In this document: one piece after another, positions 16,206 to 24,372 of the stretch | Numbering within the stretch: position 1 is the stretch's first letter | How the letters are laid out: each line of letters starts with the position of its first letter | From: Streptomyces sp. 8L | GTDB taxonomy: Bacteria; Actinomycetota; Actinomycetes; Streptomycetales; Streptomycetaceae | Assembly: GCF_020176795.1 (NCBI RefSeq) | Contig: NZ_JAIUKE010000012.1 | Coordinates: forward strand, 21,339-63,862 | Length of the DNA stretch: 42,524 nucleotides | Reading direction: 5' to 3' | Program-made: the position numbers and the translations under genes | The notes under the pieces: generated by a model | The model's database searches: none | The model's input: only the letters and a program-made list of their open reading frames with translations | What the model was told of the DNA's origin: nothing

Positions 16206-16237
16206 ACGGTAGCAAGAACCGGACAGTGGTGTCCGGT
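16206..16237 (-). promoter_or_regulatory. Promoter with palindromic operator for the Baeyer-Villiger gene
   Basis: ACCGGACA and TGTCCGGT form a perfect inverted repeat (16218-16237) around GTGG. On the minus strand the -35-like CGGACA lies at 16230-16235 and the -10-like TACCGT at 16206-16211, with 18 nt between. The repeat therefore covers the -35 box and spacer, as expected of a repressor site. It is 53 nt from the monooxygenase start. The adjacent TetR (16419-17006) is the likely binder. Confidence 0.6.
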
Positions 16238-16418
16238 CGGGGGCGGGTGCCTGCCTTACGGTGGCTTCCGGGGGCCTTAAGCGCCGGGTTCAGGGGACGT
16301 CCGGGCTTCCTTACGTCGGTATCCCGGGGCGCCCGGCTGGATGGGCGTTCGGAGGGGGCGCCCAGCGTCAGATGAGGCGCCCAGCCGCCCGGCGGCGCCC
16401 GGCGCCCGCGTCCTCGGT

Positions 16419-17006
16419 TCAACCCTCGAAGGGCCGTACCGGGCCGACCTCGACGCCGAGCAGGCGCCAGGCGTCCAGAGCCCGGCCCGTACGCTCCTGG
16501 TCCGTGGGGCCCGTGACGGTCGCGGAGACCATGGCGACCGCCAGCTCCAGGTCTCCCGCGCTCAGCCGGTGATCTCGTGGCAGGTTCGCCCGAAGACCGC
16601 GCTGGACCCGTTCGGACAGGGCGAGCGCGTGTGCGCGGATGTCGGGGCGAGTGCCCGCCGGGTCGGCCCGCAGAAGACCGATGAAGGCCGCCGACTGCGC
16701 GAGATGCCACGTCAGTACGCCGAGGACGTCGGCGAAGGTCGTGCCCTCGTCGTCGGCCGCCCGCTCGATCTGCCGCACGTTCTCTTCCAGAACCGCGGCC
16801 ACCGCGGCCGTCCGGTCCGGGAAATGCCGGTAGAGAACGCCCTGCCCGACCCCGGCCCTGCGCGCGATCGCGGACAGCGGCGCCTCCAGGCCGTGTTCGG
16901 CGAAGACCTCCCGGGCGGCGGCGACCAGGGCGGCCCGGTTGCGGGCGGCGGCCTTCGGTCCGCCACTGGCGGGCCGCCGCACCTGCCGTTCGCTGTGCTC
17001 CCTCAC
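16419..17006 (-). CDS. TetR-family regulator next to the Baeyer-Villiger gene
   Basis: A 195-residue TetR protein. Helix-turn-helix: ALVAAAREVFAEHGLEAPLSAIARRAGVGQGVLYRHFPDR in parts (AREVFAEHGL, IARRAGVGQGVLYRHFPDR), a classic recognition helix. Ligand domain follows with HLAQSAAFIGLLRAD. GTG start at 17006 with weak ribosome-binding; a downstream ATG is absent near the N-terminus. It precedes the monooxygenase gene by 265 nt in the same direction. Upstream at 17026-17039 is an inverted repeat GGGTA-TTTG-TACCC, a possible autoregulatory site, differing from the one before the monooxygenase. Confidence 0.85.
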   Translation of the reverse strand: MREHSERQVRRPASGGPKAAARNRAALVAAAREVFAEHGLEAPLSAIARRAGVGQGVLYRHFPDRTAAVAAVLEENVRQIERAADDEGTTFADVLGVLTWHLAQSAAFIGLLRADPAGTRPDIRAHALALSERVQRGLRANLPRDHRLSAGDLELAVAMVSATVTGPTDQERTGRALDAWRLLGVEVGPVRPFEG

Positions 17007-17025
17007 CCCGGCAGCGTACCGGCCG

Positions 17026-17039
17026 GGGTATTTGTACCC
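17026..17039. promoter_or_regulatory. Inverted repeat upstream of tetR-like gene
   Basis: GGGTA and TACCC flank TTTG, 19-33 nt upstream of the GTG at 17006. It is the only AT-rich interruption in this GC-rich gap and matches the size of a TetR half-site pair. Whether the local TetR binds here or at 16218 is open. Confidence 0.4.
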
Positions 17040-17146
17040 GTACGAGCCCGGCCCGAGGAGCGGTGGTCTGTCACCTGGGATGAAGCGGCGCCACGGGCCG
17101 GATGACCCGCCCCTGTTGGGCGGTGCCGGTGTCGAAGGCGGCCCGG

Positions 17147-18961
17147 TCAGTTGCCCACCACCATCCAGGACAGGATCGACGTGGTCTGGAGCCAGGCGAG
17201 GACGCAGAAGACGACGAGCACGCCGAGGCTCCAGCCGACCACTTTGCGGAAGATGTCGCCTTCTTTTCCGGAGAGTCCGACCGCGCTGGCGGCGATCGCG
17301 AGGTTCTGCATCGCGGCTGCCTTGCCCTGGACGCCGCCTGTGCTGTTGGAGGCGGCCATGAGCAGCGGAGAGAGTCCGATATGGTCGGCGGCGGTCACCT
17401 GCATGGCCCCGAAGAGGGCGTTGGAGGACGTGTCGGACCCCGTGAGGGCGACGCCGAACCAGCCGAGGAATCCGGACAGCAGGGCGAACGCGCCGCCGAG
17501 GCCCGCCAGCCAGGTGCCCAGGGAGACGGCCATGCCGGAGACGTTCATGACGTACGACAGGGCCAGCACGCAGGCGATGGTGATGACGGCCCAGCGGATC
17601 TGGGAGAGCGCCTGTCCATAGCAGCGCAGGGCGCGGCGCGGCGACGTCCGCAGGATCAGGGCGGTCAGCAGCCCCGTGAGCAGCAGCATGGTGCCGGCGG
17701 CCCCGAGCCAGCCGAAGTCGAAGCTCGTCACGGCCACCGGCTCGCCGTGCGCGGTGACGGCATGCAGTCCCGGCCAGGAGAAGGACGTTCCCCGCGCCTC
17801 GACGAAGCGCTCGACCGGCCCCTGTATGGAGGTCAGTGAGAAGAGCACGACGAGCAGCACGTACGGGGCGAACGCCTTGAGGGTGTCGGAGAGTGAGTCC
17901 TTCGGCGGCGTGGCGGCGCCGCCGGATTCGGGCGCGGAGTCACCGCCCGCCCCGGTCGGGGGCCCCTCGCGGTGCCCGTCCCGATCGGGTGCCGGAGCCG
18001 GCAGGCCCGTGCCGCTTCCCGAGGCGGGCGCCGCGGTGGCGCCCGCCGTGGCGAGAGGCGCGCTTCCGGTGAGCGGAGCGGCCTCGGCAAGGGGTGCCGC
18101 CCTGCCGGTCGCGGTATCCAGGAGGACTGAACGGGGTTGTGCGGGGCGGCTGTTCGGGGACCAGAACCGCAGTGTGACCACGAGGACGACGGTCGACACC
18201 ACGGCCCCCGCGAGGTCGGTGAGCTGGTAGGTGAAGAAGTTGGAGCACAGGTACTGGCCCGCCCCGAAGCCGGCTCCGGTGATCAGGGCGATGGGCCACA
18301 GCTCTCGCAGCCCCCGGCGTCCGTCCAGTATCAGCAGCAGGACGAGCGGGATCAGCGCGGCGATGACCGCGGACTGGCGGCCGACCATCATCCCCAGGTC
18401 GTGCTCGGAGAACGAGGTGGCCTTGGCCAGTGCCTGGATCGGGTTTCCCACCGAACCGAAGGCGGCGGGAGCCGTGTTGGCGAACGTGGCCACCACGGCC
18501 GCCTTGATCGGTTTGAGCCCCAGTGTGAGCAGGATGAGCGAGGTGATCGCGATGGGTGTGCCGAACCCGGAGAGCGACTCAAGCATCGCACCGAAGCAGT
18601 AGGCGATGAGGATGGCCTGAATCCGACGGTCGTCGGACAGGGAGGTGAAGGCCCTGCCGATGATGTCGAAGTGCCCGCCGACGCGCTGGAGTTTGTTGAT
18701 CCATACGGCGTTGAGCACGATCCAGACGATGGGGAACAGGCCGAAGGCCGCTCCTTCGAGCGCGCTGTCCGCCGCCTGGCCGAGTGGCATGTGATAGGCG
18801 GTCGCGGCGATCAGCAGGGCGGTGGCGAGGCCGATGAGGGCGGCCCAGTGCGACTTCATGCGCAGGCCGCCGAGCAGGACGAGGAGGACGAGGAGCGGTG
18901 CGGCGGCGATCAGGGCTGTGAGGGCCGGATGCCCGAGAACATCCGTTACTTGGTGATACAC
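17147..18961 (-). CDS. L-lactate/glycolate permease (LctP/LldP family)
   Basis: A 604-residue membrane protein. It imports lactate or glycolate with protons. Seen: many hydrophobic spans, the family hallmarks YCFGAMLESLSGFGTPIAI, ANTAPAAFGSVGNPI and SGFLGWFGVALTGSDTSSNALFGAMQ with LLMAASNSTGG. Length is slightly above the usual ~550 because a Pro/Ala/Gly/Ser loop of about 80 residues (roughly 245-335) is inserted in the middle. GTG 18961 has GGAGAAAG upstream at 10-16 nt. It is the gene upstream of iclR-type and catabolic genes but reads away from them, so regulation may be shared through the 19055 inverted repeat. Confidence 0.88.
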   Translation of the reverse strand: MYHQVTDVLGHPALTALIAAAPLLVLLVLLGGLRMKSHWAALIGLATALLIAATAYHMPLGQAADSALEGAAFGLFPIVWIVLNAVWINKLQRVGGHFDIIGRAFTSLSDDRRIQAILIAYCFGAMLESLSGFGTPIAITSLILLTLGLKPIKAAVVATFANTAPAAFGSVGNPIQALAKATSFSEHDLGMMVGRQSAVIAALIPLVLLLILDGRRGLRELWPIALITGAGFGAGQYLCSNFFTYQLTDLAGAVVSTVVLVVTLRFWSPNSRPAQPRSVLLDTATGRAAPLAEAAPLTGSAPLATAGATAAPASGSGTGLPAPAPDRDGHREGPPTGAGGDSAPESGGAATPPKDSLSDTLKAFAPYVLLVVLFSLTSIQGPVERFVEARGTSFSWPGLHAVTAHGEPVAVTSFDFGWLGAAGTMLLLTGLLTALILRTSPRRALRCYGQALSQIRWAVITIACVLALSYVMNVSGMAVSLGTWLAGLGGAFALLSGFLGWFGVALTGSDTSSNALFGAMQVTAADHIGLSPLLMAASNSTGGVQGKAAAMQNLAIAASAVGLSGKEGDIFRKVVGWSLGVLVVFCVLAWLQTTSILSWMVVGN

Positions 18962-19054
18962 CGATGTGTCTCGCTTTCTCCAGTCGGCAGTGACTGTGTG
19001 GCAAGAACATGCGCTCGGTCCGCCCGGCGAACGGGCGACGAGATTTCACCATGC

Positions 19055-19068
19055 GGAATGAATATTCC
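19055..19068. promoter_or_regulatory. Inverted repeat upstream of the permease gene
   Basis: GGAAT and ATTCC flank GAAT, 94 nt before the permease GTG. It stands in the 202-nt gap between the permease and the IclR gene. It may be a site for the IclR protein; no clear promoter hexamers are paired with it. Confidence 0.4.
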
Positions 19069-19163
19069 AGCGCTCGACAGCATGAGTTGGCTCACCGACC
19101 GGAGTCAAGGGGCGCGACGGACGCGATCACCCGTCCCGTTCCGCCCCGGCAGCCGCTCCCGCC

Positions 19164-19937
19164 TCACCCGGCGGTGCCGTCGCCCTGCCGCTCCACCGCG
19201 CCGAGGGCGTCGCTGACCTGCCGCGCCGCGTCGCGCACCAGGACGCCGTACGAAGCGCGGAGTTCCTCGGTCATCCTGCTCGTCGGCATGTTCACACTGA
19301 TGCTCGCGACGGGCAGCCCGTCCTCGGCGGTCACGGCCGCCGCGACCGCCGAGACGTCGGAACGCCACTCGCCGCCGTTGACCGCGTAGCCGCGCAGCCG
19401 AGTGGCCGTCAGCTCGGCGCGCAGCAGATCCGCGTCCACGATCGTCGTCCCGGTGAACCGCGGCAGCCCCTCGGCGATGTACCGCTCGGCGGCCTCCTCG
19501 GGCCCGGCGGCCAGCACCGCCTTGCCGTTGGCGGAGGCGTGGACCGGAAGATTCATCCCCAACTGCATGAAGGTACGCACCGACTTGGACGTCTCGAGCC
19601 GCTCGATCAGGACCATCCGGTCGCTGCCCTCGGGCACCGTCAGGTGGATGGTCTCGTCGATGCGGCGGCGCAGCGCCTCCATGAACGGCACGGCCGTGTC
19701 GCGCAGGCTCAACTCGCCTGTCGCGCGCCGCCCGACGTGCAGCGCCTTGGTGGTGACCACCCAGCGGCTCGACTCCTCACCGGCCTGTCTGATCCAGCCC
19801 GCCGTACGCAGTGTGACCAGCGCGCGCTGCACCGAACTCTTGGGCATCTCCAGGGCCCGCGCCAGATCGGCGACGCCGATCGGCTGCCGCGCGGCCACCT
19901 CTTCGAGAACGCGCAGCGCATTGAGAACGCTCTGCAT
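19164..19937 (-). CDS. IclR-family transcriptional regulator
   Basis: A 257-residue IclR protein. N-terminal winged helix: VLNALRVLEEVAARQPIGVADLARALEMPKSSVQRALVTL in pieces (VADLARALEMPKSSVQRALVTL), wing with WVVTTKALHVG. C-terminal effector domain contains LPVHASANGKAVLA, LRGYAVNGGEWRSDVSAVAAAV and VASISVNMP, the conserved ligand-binding segments that bind small acids. ATG 19937 has GGGAG 7-8 nt upstream. It is divergent from the aminotransferase gene with two tandem palindromes between. Likely sensor of the 2-hydroxy/2-oxo acid degraded by the neighbouring genes. Confidence 0.9.
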   Translation of the reverse strand: MQSVLNALRVLEEVAARQPIGVADLARALEMPKSSVQRALVTLRTAGWIRQAGEESSRWVVTTKALHVGRRATGELSLRDTAVPFMEALRRRIDETIHLTVPEGSDRMVLIERLETSKSVRTFMQLGMNLPVHASANGKAVLAAGPEEAAERYIAEGLPRFTGTTIVDADLLRAELTATRLRGYAVNGGEWRSDVSAVAAAVTAEDGLPVASISVNMPTSRMTEELRASYGVLVRDAARQVSDALGAVERQGDGTAG

Positions 19938-19980
19938 CCGTTGACTCCCTCACCGACCGACACCTATGCTCCACCGTGTC

Positions 19981-20011
19981 GCCATACGGTACGGCATGCC
20001 GCCATGCGGCA
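19981..20011. promoter_or_regulatory. Tandem palindromes between iclR-type and aminotransferase genes
   Basis: GCCATACGGTACGGC (19981-19995) is palindromic except for two positions, and TGCCGCCATGCGGCA (19997-20011) is a perfect palindrome around CAT. Centres are 16 nt apart. IclR proteins often bind as tetramers to two adjacent palindromes in a divergent gap, so these are the probable operators. They end 27 nt before the GTG at 20039. Confidence 0.6.
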
Positions 20012-20038
20012 CAACGTCAAGGCGGGAGTTCGAATCTC

Positions 20039-21202
20039 GTGACCACAAGTGGCCGTCATTTCCTGCAGATCCCCGGACCGACCAATGTCCCCGACCGTGT
20101 GCTCCGCGCGATGTCGGCGCCGACGATCGACCACCGCGGGCCCGATTTCTCCACCCTCGCGCTCCGCGTCCTGAAGGCGCTCAAGGCGGTGTTCGCCACC
20201 GAGGGGCCTGTGGTGGTCTATCCCGCTTCCGGCACCGGAGCCTGGGAAGCCGCCCTCGTCAACACCTTGAGTCCGGGGGACAGCGTGCTGTGCTTCGAGA
20301 CCGGCCACTTCGCCACCCTGTGGCAGCGGATGGCCCAAGGACTCGGGCTCCGCGTCGACTTCGTACCGGGTGACTGGCGGCACGGCGCGGACCCGGCCGT
20401 CGTCGGGGAGAGGCTCGCCGCCGACACCTCACACCGCATCAAGGCCGTGTGCGTCGTGCACAACGAGACGTCCACCGGGGTCACCAGCCGCATCGCCGAC
20501 GTACGCAGAGCGATGGACTCCGCGGGCCACCCGGCGCTGCTGCTCGTCGACACCATCTCCTCGCTCGGCTCGATCGACTACCGCCACGACGAGTGGGGTG
20601 TCGACGTGACCGTGGCCGGCTCGCAGAAGGGGCTGATGCTCCCGCCGGGTCTGAGCTTCAACGCACTCAGCCCCAAGGCACTTGAGGCCCACGGGTCCGC
20701 GACGCTCCCCAAGTCGTTCTGGGACTGGAAGCCCGTCCTGGAGGCGAACGAGCACGGCTTCTTCCCGTACACCCCCGCGACCAACCTGCTGTACGGGCTG
20801 GACGTGGCGCTGGAGATGCTGCGCGAGGAGGGCCTTCCGGAGGTCTTCGCGCGGCACGCCCGCCACGCTGAGGCGACCCGGGCAGCGGTACGCGCCTGGG
20901 GACTTGAGGTGCTGTGCGCCGACGAACGCGAGTACTCGGGCTCGCTCACCGCGGTGCTCATGCCGCCGGAGCACGACGCGGACAAGGTGCGGAAGATCAT
21001 CCTGGAACGGTTCGACATGTCCCTCGGCACGGGTCTCGGCCGGCTCGCCGGCCGCGTCTTCCGCATCGGTCACCTGGGCCACCTCAATGATCTGACCCTG
21101 GCGGGCACGCTGTCGGGCGTCCAGATGGGGCTCCAGTCGGCCGGAGTGCCGGTCGATCCCGCCGGAGTCAACGCGGCGCTTGACGTACTGCGCGGTGAAT
21201 GA
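20039..21202 (+). CDS. Class V aminotransferase, serine/alanine-glyoxylate type
   Basis: A 387-residue PLP enzyme moving an amino group onto glyoxylate or a similar 2-oxo acid. Motifs: FLQIPGPTNVPDRVL at the N-terminus, HRGPDF, YPASGTGAWEAAL (PLP phosphate contact), VHNETSTGV, LVDTISSLGSIDY (Asp to PLP nitrogen), and SQKGLMLPPG with the Schiff-base Lys (K197). The GTG at 20039 sits 8 nt after GGCGGGAG and is chosen over an upstream ATG at 19976 that would cross the palindromes. Ureidoglycine-glyoxylate aminotransferase is an alternative member. First gene of the operon. Confidence 0.85.
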   Translation: MTTSGRHFLQIPGPTNVPDRVLRAMSAPTIDHRGPDFSTLALRVLKALKAVFATEGPVVVYPASGTGAWEAALVNTLSPGDSVLCFETGHFATLWQRMAQGLGLRVDFVPGDWRHGADPAVVGERLAADTSHRIKAVCVVHNETSTGVTSRIADVRRAMDSAGHPALLLVDTISSLGSIDYRHDEWGVDVTVAGSQKGLMLPPGLSFNALSPKALEAHGSATLPKSFWDWKPVLEANEHGFFPYTPATNLLYGLDVALEMLREEGLPEVFARHARHAEATRAAVRAWGLEVLCADEREYSGSLTAVLMPPEHDADKVRKIILERFDMSLGTGLGRLAGRVFRIGHLGHLNDLTLAGTLSGVQMGLQSAGVPVDPAGVNAALDVLRGE

Positions 21203-21305
21203 GCTGGATCGCGCGGCGAGTTGCGGCAGCCGCGCGGCGCGGAGCCCGCTGCCCTTGCTTCCCCTCCCGCCGAAGGTGTGTCAACGGCCCGTCGAAGGCT
21301 CGCTG

Positions 21306-21345
21306 AAGGAGCACGGATGACGATCAAGGAGCACGGATGACGATC
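21306..21345 (+). promoter_or_regulatory. Duplicated ribosome-binding site and start codon
   Basis: A 20-bp unit AAGGAGCACGGATGACGATC is perfectly repeated at 21306-21325 and 21326-21345. The first ATG (21317) opens MTIKEHG and its TGA overlaps the second ATG (21337) as ATGA. The second is the start of the dehydrogenase, whose own first codons are ATGACGATC. The first copy adds a 7-codon leader peptide that could couple translation or lower expression of the gene downstream. Confidence 0.9.
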
Positions 21346-24300
21346 ACGGACGCCGGTTCGGACGCTTCCGCCCAGGATGCCTCGCACCGCGCTCTGGAGC
21401 GGAGACTGCGCGCCGACCTGGAGGGCGAGGTGGCGTTCGACGACTACACCCGGCACCTGTTCTCCCGGGACGCCTCCATGTACTCGATCACGCCGGCCGG
21501 TGTCGTCTTCCCCCGGCACGCCGAGGACGTGTCCGCCGCGGTGAGGGCCGCCGCCGCACACCGCGTGCCCGTGACCCCCCGCGGGGCCGCGACCAGTCTC
21601 GCGGGCCAGACGGTGGGCCCCGGGCTGGTGCTCGACCTGTCACGCCATATGAACCGGATCATCGAGATCGATCCAGAGGCACGGACGGCGCTCGTCGAAG
21701 CCGGTGTCGTACAGGACCAGTTGAACCGCGCGGCCGCCCCCATGGGCCTGATGTTCGGGCCCGACACCTCGACGAGCAACCGCGCGACCATCGGCGGCAT
21801 GATCGGCAACAACTCGGCGGGCAGCGGTTCGATCCGCTACGGCATGACGATCGACCACGTGCGCAGTCTCGATGTGGTCCTGGCGGACGGCAGCCGGACC
21901 CGGCTCGAGCCGGTGGAAGAGGCCGAGTGGGCCCGCCGCGCTGCTCTCCCCACGCTGGAGGGCGACATCCACCGCCGGTTCCCGGAGCTCGTGCGCGACA
22001 ACGCGTCCGCCATCGCCGAGGGATTCCCGGAGTACTGGCGCCGCGCAGGCGGCTACCGGCTGGACCGCGCCGCCGGCCAGGCCCCGCCCGACCTCGCCAG
22101 GTTCGTGGTGGGCTCGGAGGGCACCCTGGTGCTGGTCACACGGGCGCTGGTCGATCTCGTACCCAAGCCGCGCCGCACGGTGATCGCCGTCGGGCACTTC
22201 ACGTCGACCGCAGGCGCGATCGCGGCGACCGACGACGCGATGGCCTGCGACCCGGCCGCGGTCGAGCTGATGGACCGTACGATCCTGGACCTCTCGCGCG
22301 AGAAGATCGAGTACGCGGACCTGGGCGAGATCCTGGTGGGCGACCCGGGCGCGCTGCTCTTCGTGAGCTTCTCGGGCGACGACGAGGCGTCGTTGGTCGC
22401 CCAGTTGGACCAGCTCGTCGCGCGGTGGCAGCACCACGGCCACGGCTATCACACACTGCGGGCCGTCACCCCGCGGGAGCAGGGCGCCCTGCTGAAGGTG
22501 CGCAAGGCGAGCCTCGGCCTGTTGATGGCCGCGAGCGAGGGCACCCGGCGGCCGCTGGCCTTCATCGAGGACACCGCGGTCGACCCCGTACACCTCCCCG
22601 AGTACACCCGCCGCTTCAAGGAGGTACTGGACCGGCGGGGCCTGACCGCCGGATTCTACGGCCACTGCTCCGTCGGCTGCCTGCACATCCGGCCGTTCGT
22701 GGACCTCGCGGACCCGGAGGAGGTGGGCACGATGCGCGCCGTGGCCGAGGAGATCAAGGACCTGGTCAGGGAGTTCGGCGGGGTCAACTCCAGCGAGCAC
22801 GGCGACGGTCTGGCCCGCAGCGAGTTCAACCGGGAGCTGTTCGGGGCGCCCCTCTACGAGGCCATGCGCCAGGTCAAGCAGCTCTTCGACCCCGGGAACC
22901 TGCTGAACCCCGGCAAGATCGTGGACGCCCCGTCGATGACCGAGAACCTCAGGGACGCCGCGCTGCCGCCCGCGGAGCCGATCCGTACCCGGCTGAGCTT
23001 CGAGGTCGTCGGCGGCATGCGCGGCGCGGCCGACCGGTGCATGAACATCGGAGTGTGCCGCAAGAGCGCCACGGGCGTCATGTGCCCCTCGTACATGGCG
23101 ACTCGGCGGGAGGAGGACTCCACCCGCGGGCGCGCGAACGCCCTCGTCAAGGCACTCTCGCAACCGGACCCCGAAAAGGCGCTCGGTGACGAGCGGCTCC
23201 ACGAGGTGCTGGACCTCTGCCTCATGTGCAAGGCGTGCAAGAGCGAATGCCCCCTCGGCGTCGACATGGCCACCCTCAAGAGCGAGACGCTCTCGCACTA
23301 CCACGAGACGCACGGGGTGCCACCGCGCTCCCGGATCTTCGGTTCCATCAGGTTCCTCAACAGGCTCGGCTCGGCGACCGCGCCGCTGTCCAACCTGCCG
23401 GGACGGATCGCCCCGCTGCGCTTCCTCGCGGACCGGCTGCTGGGCATTGCACCGGAGCGACCGCTCCCGCGGTTCGAACAGCGCAATCTCGTACGGTGGT
23501 TCAGGCGGCACGAGCGCGCGGGACGGGCGGCGGCCCTGCGGCGGGCGTCGCAGGCGTCCCCGGCGTCGGAGCGCCCCGAGGCGTCACAGGCGTCCCCGGC
23601 GTTCCAGGGCCAGGTCACCTTTCTCGCGGATTCCTTCACCACCTACACCGAGCCGGACATCGGGCGCGCCGCGATCGAACTGCTCGAACAGGCCGGCTGG
23701 GACGTCCGGTTGGCGGGCGGCGGATGCTGCGGCAGGTCCAGCCTTTCCAAAGGGCTGGTGGACCAGGCCAAGTCGAACGCCCGCGACCTGGCACGCTCGC
23801 TGGCCACCACCACCGAGCCCGGTTCCCCGATCGTGGGCTGCGAGCCCTCCTGTCTCATGACACTGCGCGACGAGCATCTCGCCCTGCTCCCCGACGATCC
23901 CCATGTGAAGGATGTCTCGGGTCGGGTGCGCCAGGTCGAGGAGTTGCTCGCGGAGGCCGTGGAGGACGGGCGGCTGCGGCTGTCGGGGGACGCATGGCCG
24001 GCCGGCCGCAGACTGCTCTACCACGGCCACTGCCACCAGAAGGCCGAGGTGGGCACCGCCGCGACCGTCGCCCTGCTGAAGCTGATCCCCGGCGTCGAGG
24101 TGGCGGAACTCGACGCGGGCTGCTGCGGCATGGCCGGATCGTTCGGCTTCGAGGCGGAGCACTACGAGGTGTCCATGGCCGTGGGCAACGACCGGCTCTT
24201 CCCCGCCATCGACGCGGAACCGGAGAACACCGTCATCGTCGCCACCGGAGTCTCCTGCCGACAGCAGATCTTCCACGGCACCCGGCGCGACGCCTGGCAC

Positions 24301-24372
24301 CCCGTCCAGTTGCTCCGCGAAGCACTGGACCCCGACCCGGCGCAGCGGCAGGCGGAGCGGCTGTGCGACTGA
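21337..24372 (+). CDS. FAD-linked 2-hydroxyacid dehydrogenase fused to Fe-S and CCG domains
   Basis: A 1011-residue three-part flavoenzyme. Residues ~45-290 are the FAD-binding (PCMH) domain: VTPRGAATSLAGQTV, TIGGMIGNNSAGSGSIRYG, VGSEGTLVLVTRA. Residues ~290-535 are the GlcD-type C-domain with FGGVNSSEHGDGLARSEF and DPGNLLNPGKI. Residues ~565-650 carry cysteine clusters CMNIGVCRKS, GVMCPSY and CLMCKACKSECP for [4Fe-4S] clusters. The end has CCG motifs: GGGCCGRSS, GCEPSC, HGHCHQKAE, DAGCCGMAGSFG. This is the fused D-lactate/D-2-hydroxyglutarate-type dehydrogenase passing electrons to quinone. Starts ATG 21337 with an identical upstream copy (21317). It overlaps the next gene by 10 nt. Confidence 0.88.
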   Translation: MTITDAGSDASAQDASHRALERRLRADLEGEVAFDDYTRHLFSRDASMYSITPAGVVFPRHAEDVSAAVRAAAAHRVPVTPRGAATSLAGQTVGPGLVLDLSRHMNRIIEIDPEARTALVEAGVVQDQLNRAAAPMGLMFGPDTSTSNRATIGGMIGNNSAGSGSIRYGMTIDHVRSLDVVLADGSRTRLEPVEEAEWARRAALPTLEGDIHRRFPELVRDNASAIAEGFPEYWRRAGGYRLDRAAGQAPPDLARFVVGSEGTLVLVTRALVDLVPKPRRTVIAVGHFTSTAGAIAATDDAMACDPAAVELMDRTILDLSREKIEYADLGEILVGDPGALLFVSFSGDDEASLVAQLDQLVARWQHHGHGYHTLRAVTPREQGALLKVRKASLGLLMAASEGTRRPLAFIEDTAVDPVHLPEYTRRFKEVLDRRGLTAGFYGHCSVGCLHIRPFVDLADPEEVGTMRAVAEEIKDLVREFGGVNSSEHGDGLARSEFNRELFGAPLYEAMRQVKQLFDPGNLLNPGKIVDAPSMTENLRDAALPPAEPIRTRLSFEVVGGMRGAADRCMNIGVCRKSATGVMCPSYMATRREEDSTRGRANALVKALSQPDPEKALGDERLHEVLDLCLMCKACKSECPLGVDMATLKSETLSHYHETHGVPPRSRIFGSIRFLNRLGSATAPLSNLPGRIAPLRFLADRLLGIAPERPLPRFEQRNLVRWFRRHERAGRAAALRRASQASPASERPEASQASPAFQGQVTFLADSFTTYTEPDIGRAAIELLEQAGWDVRLAGGGCCGRSSLSKGLVDQAKSNARDLARSLATTTEPGSPIVGCEPSCLMTLRDEHLALLPDDPHVKDVSGRVRQVEELLAEAVEDGRLRLSGDAWPAGRRLLYHGHCHQKAEVGTAATVALLKLIPGVEVAELDAGCCGMAGSFGFEAEHYEVSMAVGNDRLFPAIDAEPENTVIVATGVSCRQQIFHGTRRDAWHPVQLLREALDPDPAQRQAERLCD

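Noticed and set aside
14417..16375. 652-codon plus-strand frame across the Baeyer-Villiger gene
   Set aside because: Mirror frame of the monooxygenase; no ribosome-binding site and no recognisable domain.
20027..20050. tRNA T-arm-like sequence (GGGAG-TTCGAAT-CTCGT)
   Set aside because: Stem has a mismatch, no acceptor strand follows, and it overlaps the ribosome-binding site and start of the aminotransferase; chance resemblance.
21640..23511. 623-codon minus-strand frame opposite the large dehydrogenase
   Set aside because: Antisense shadow; all Fe-S and FAD motifs are on the plus strand.
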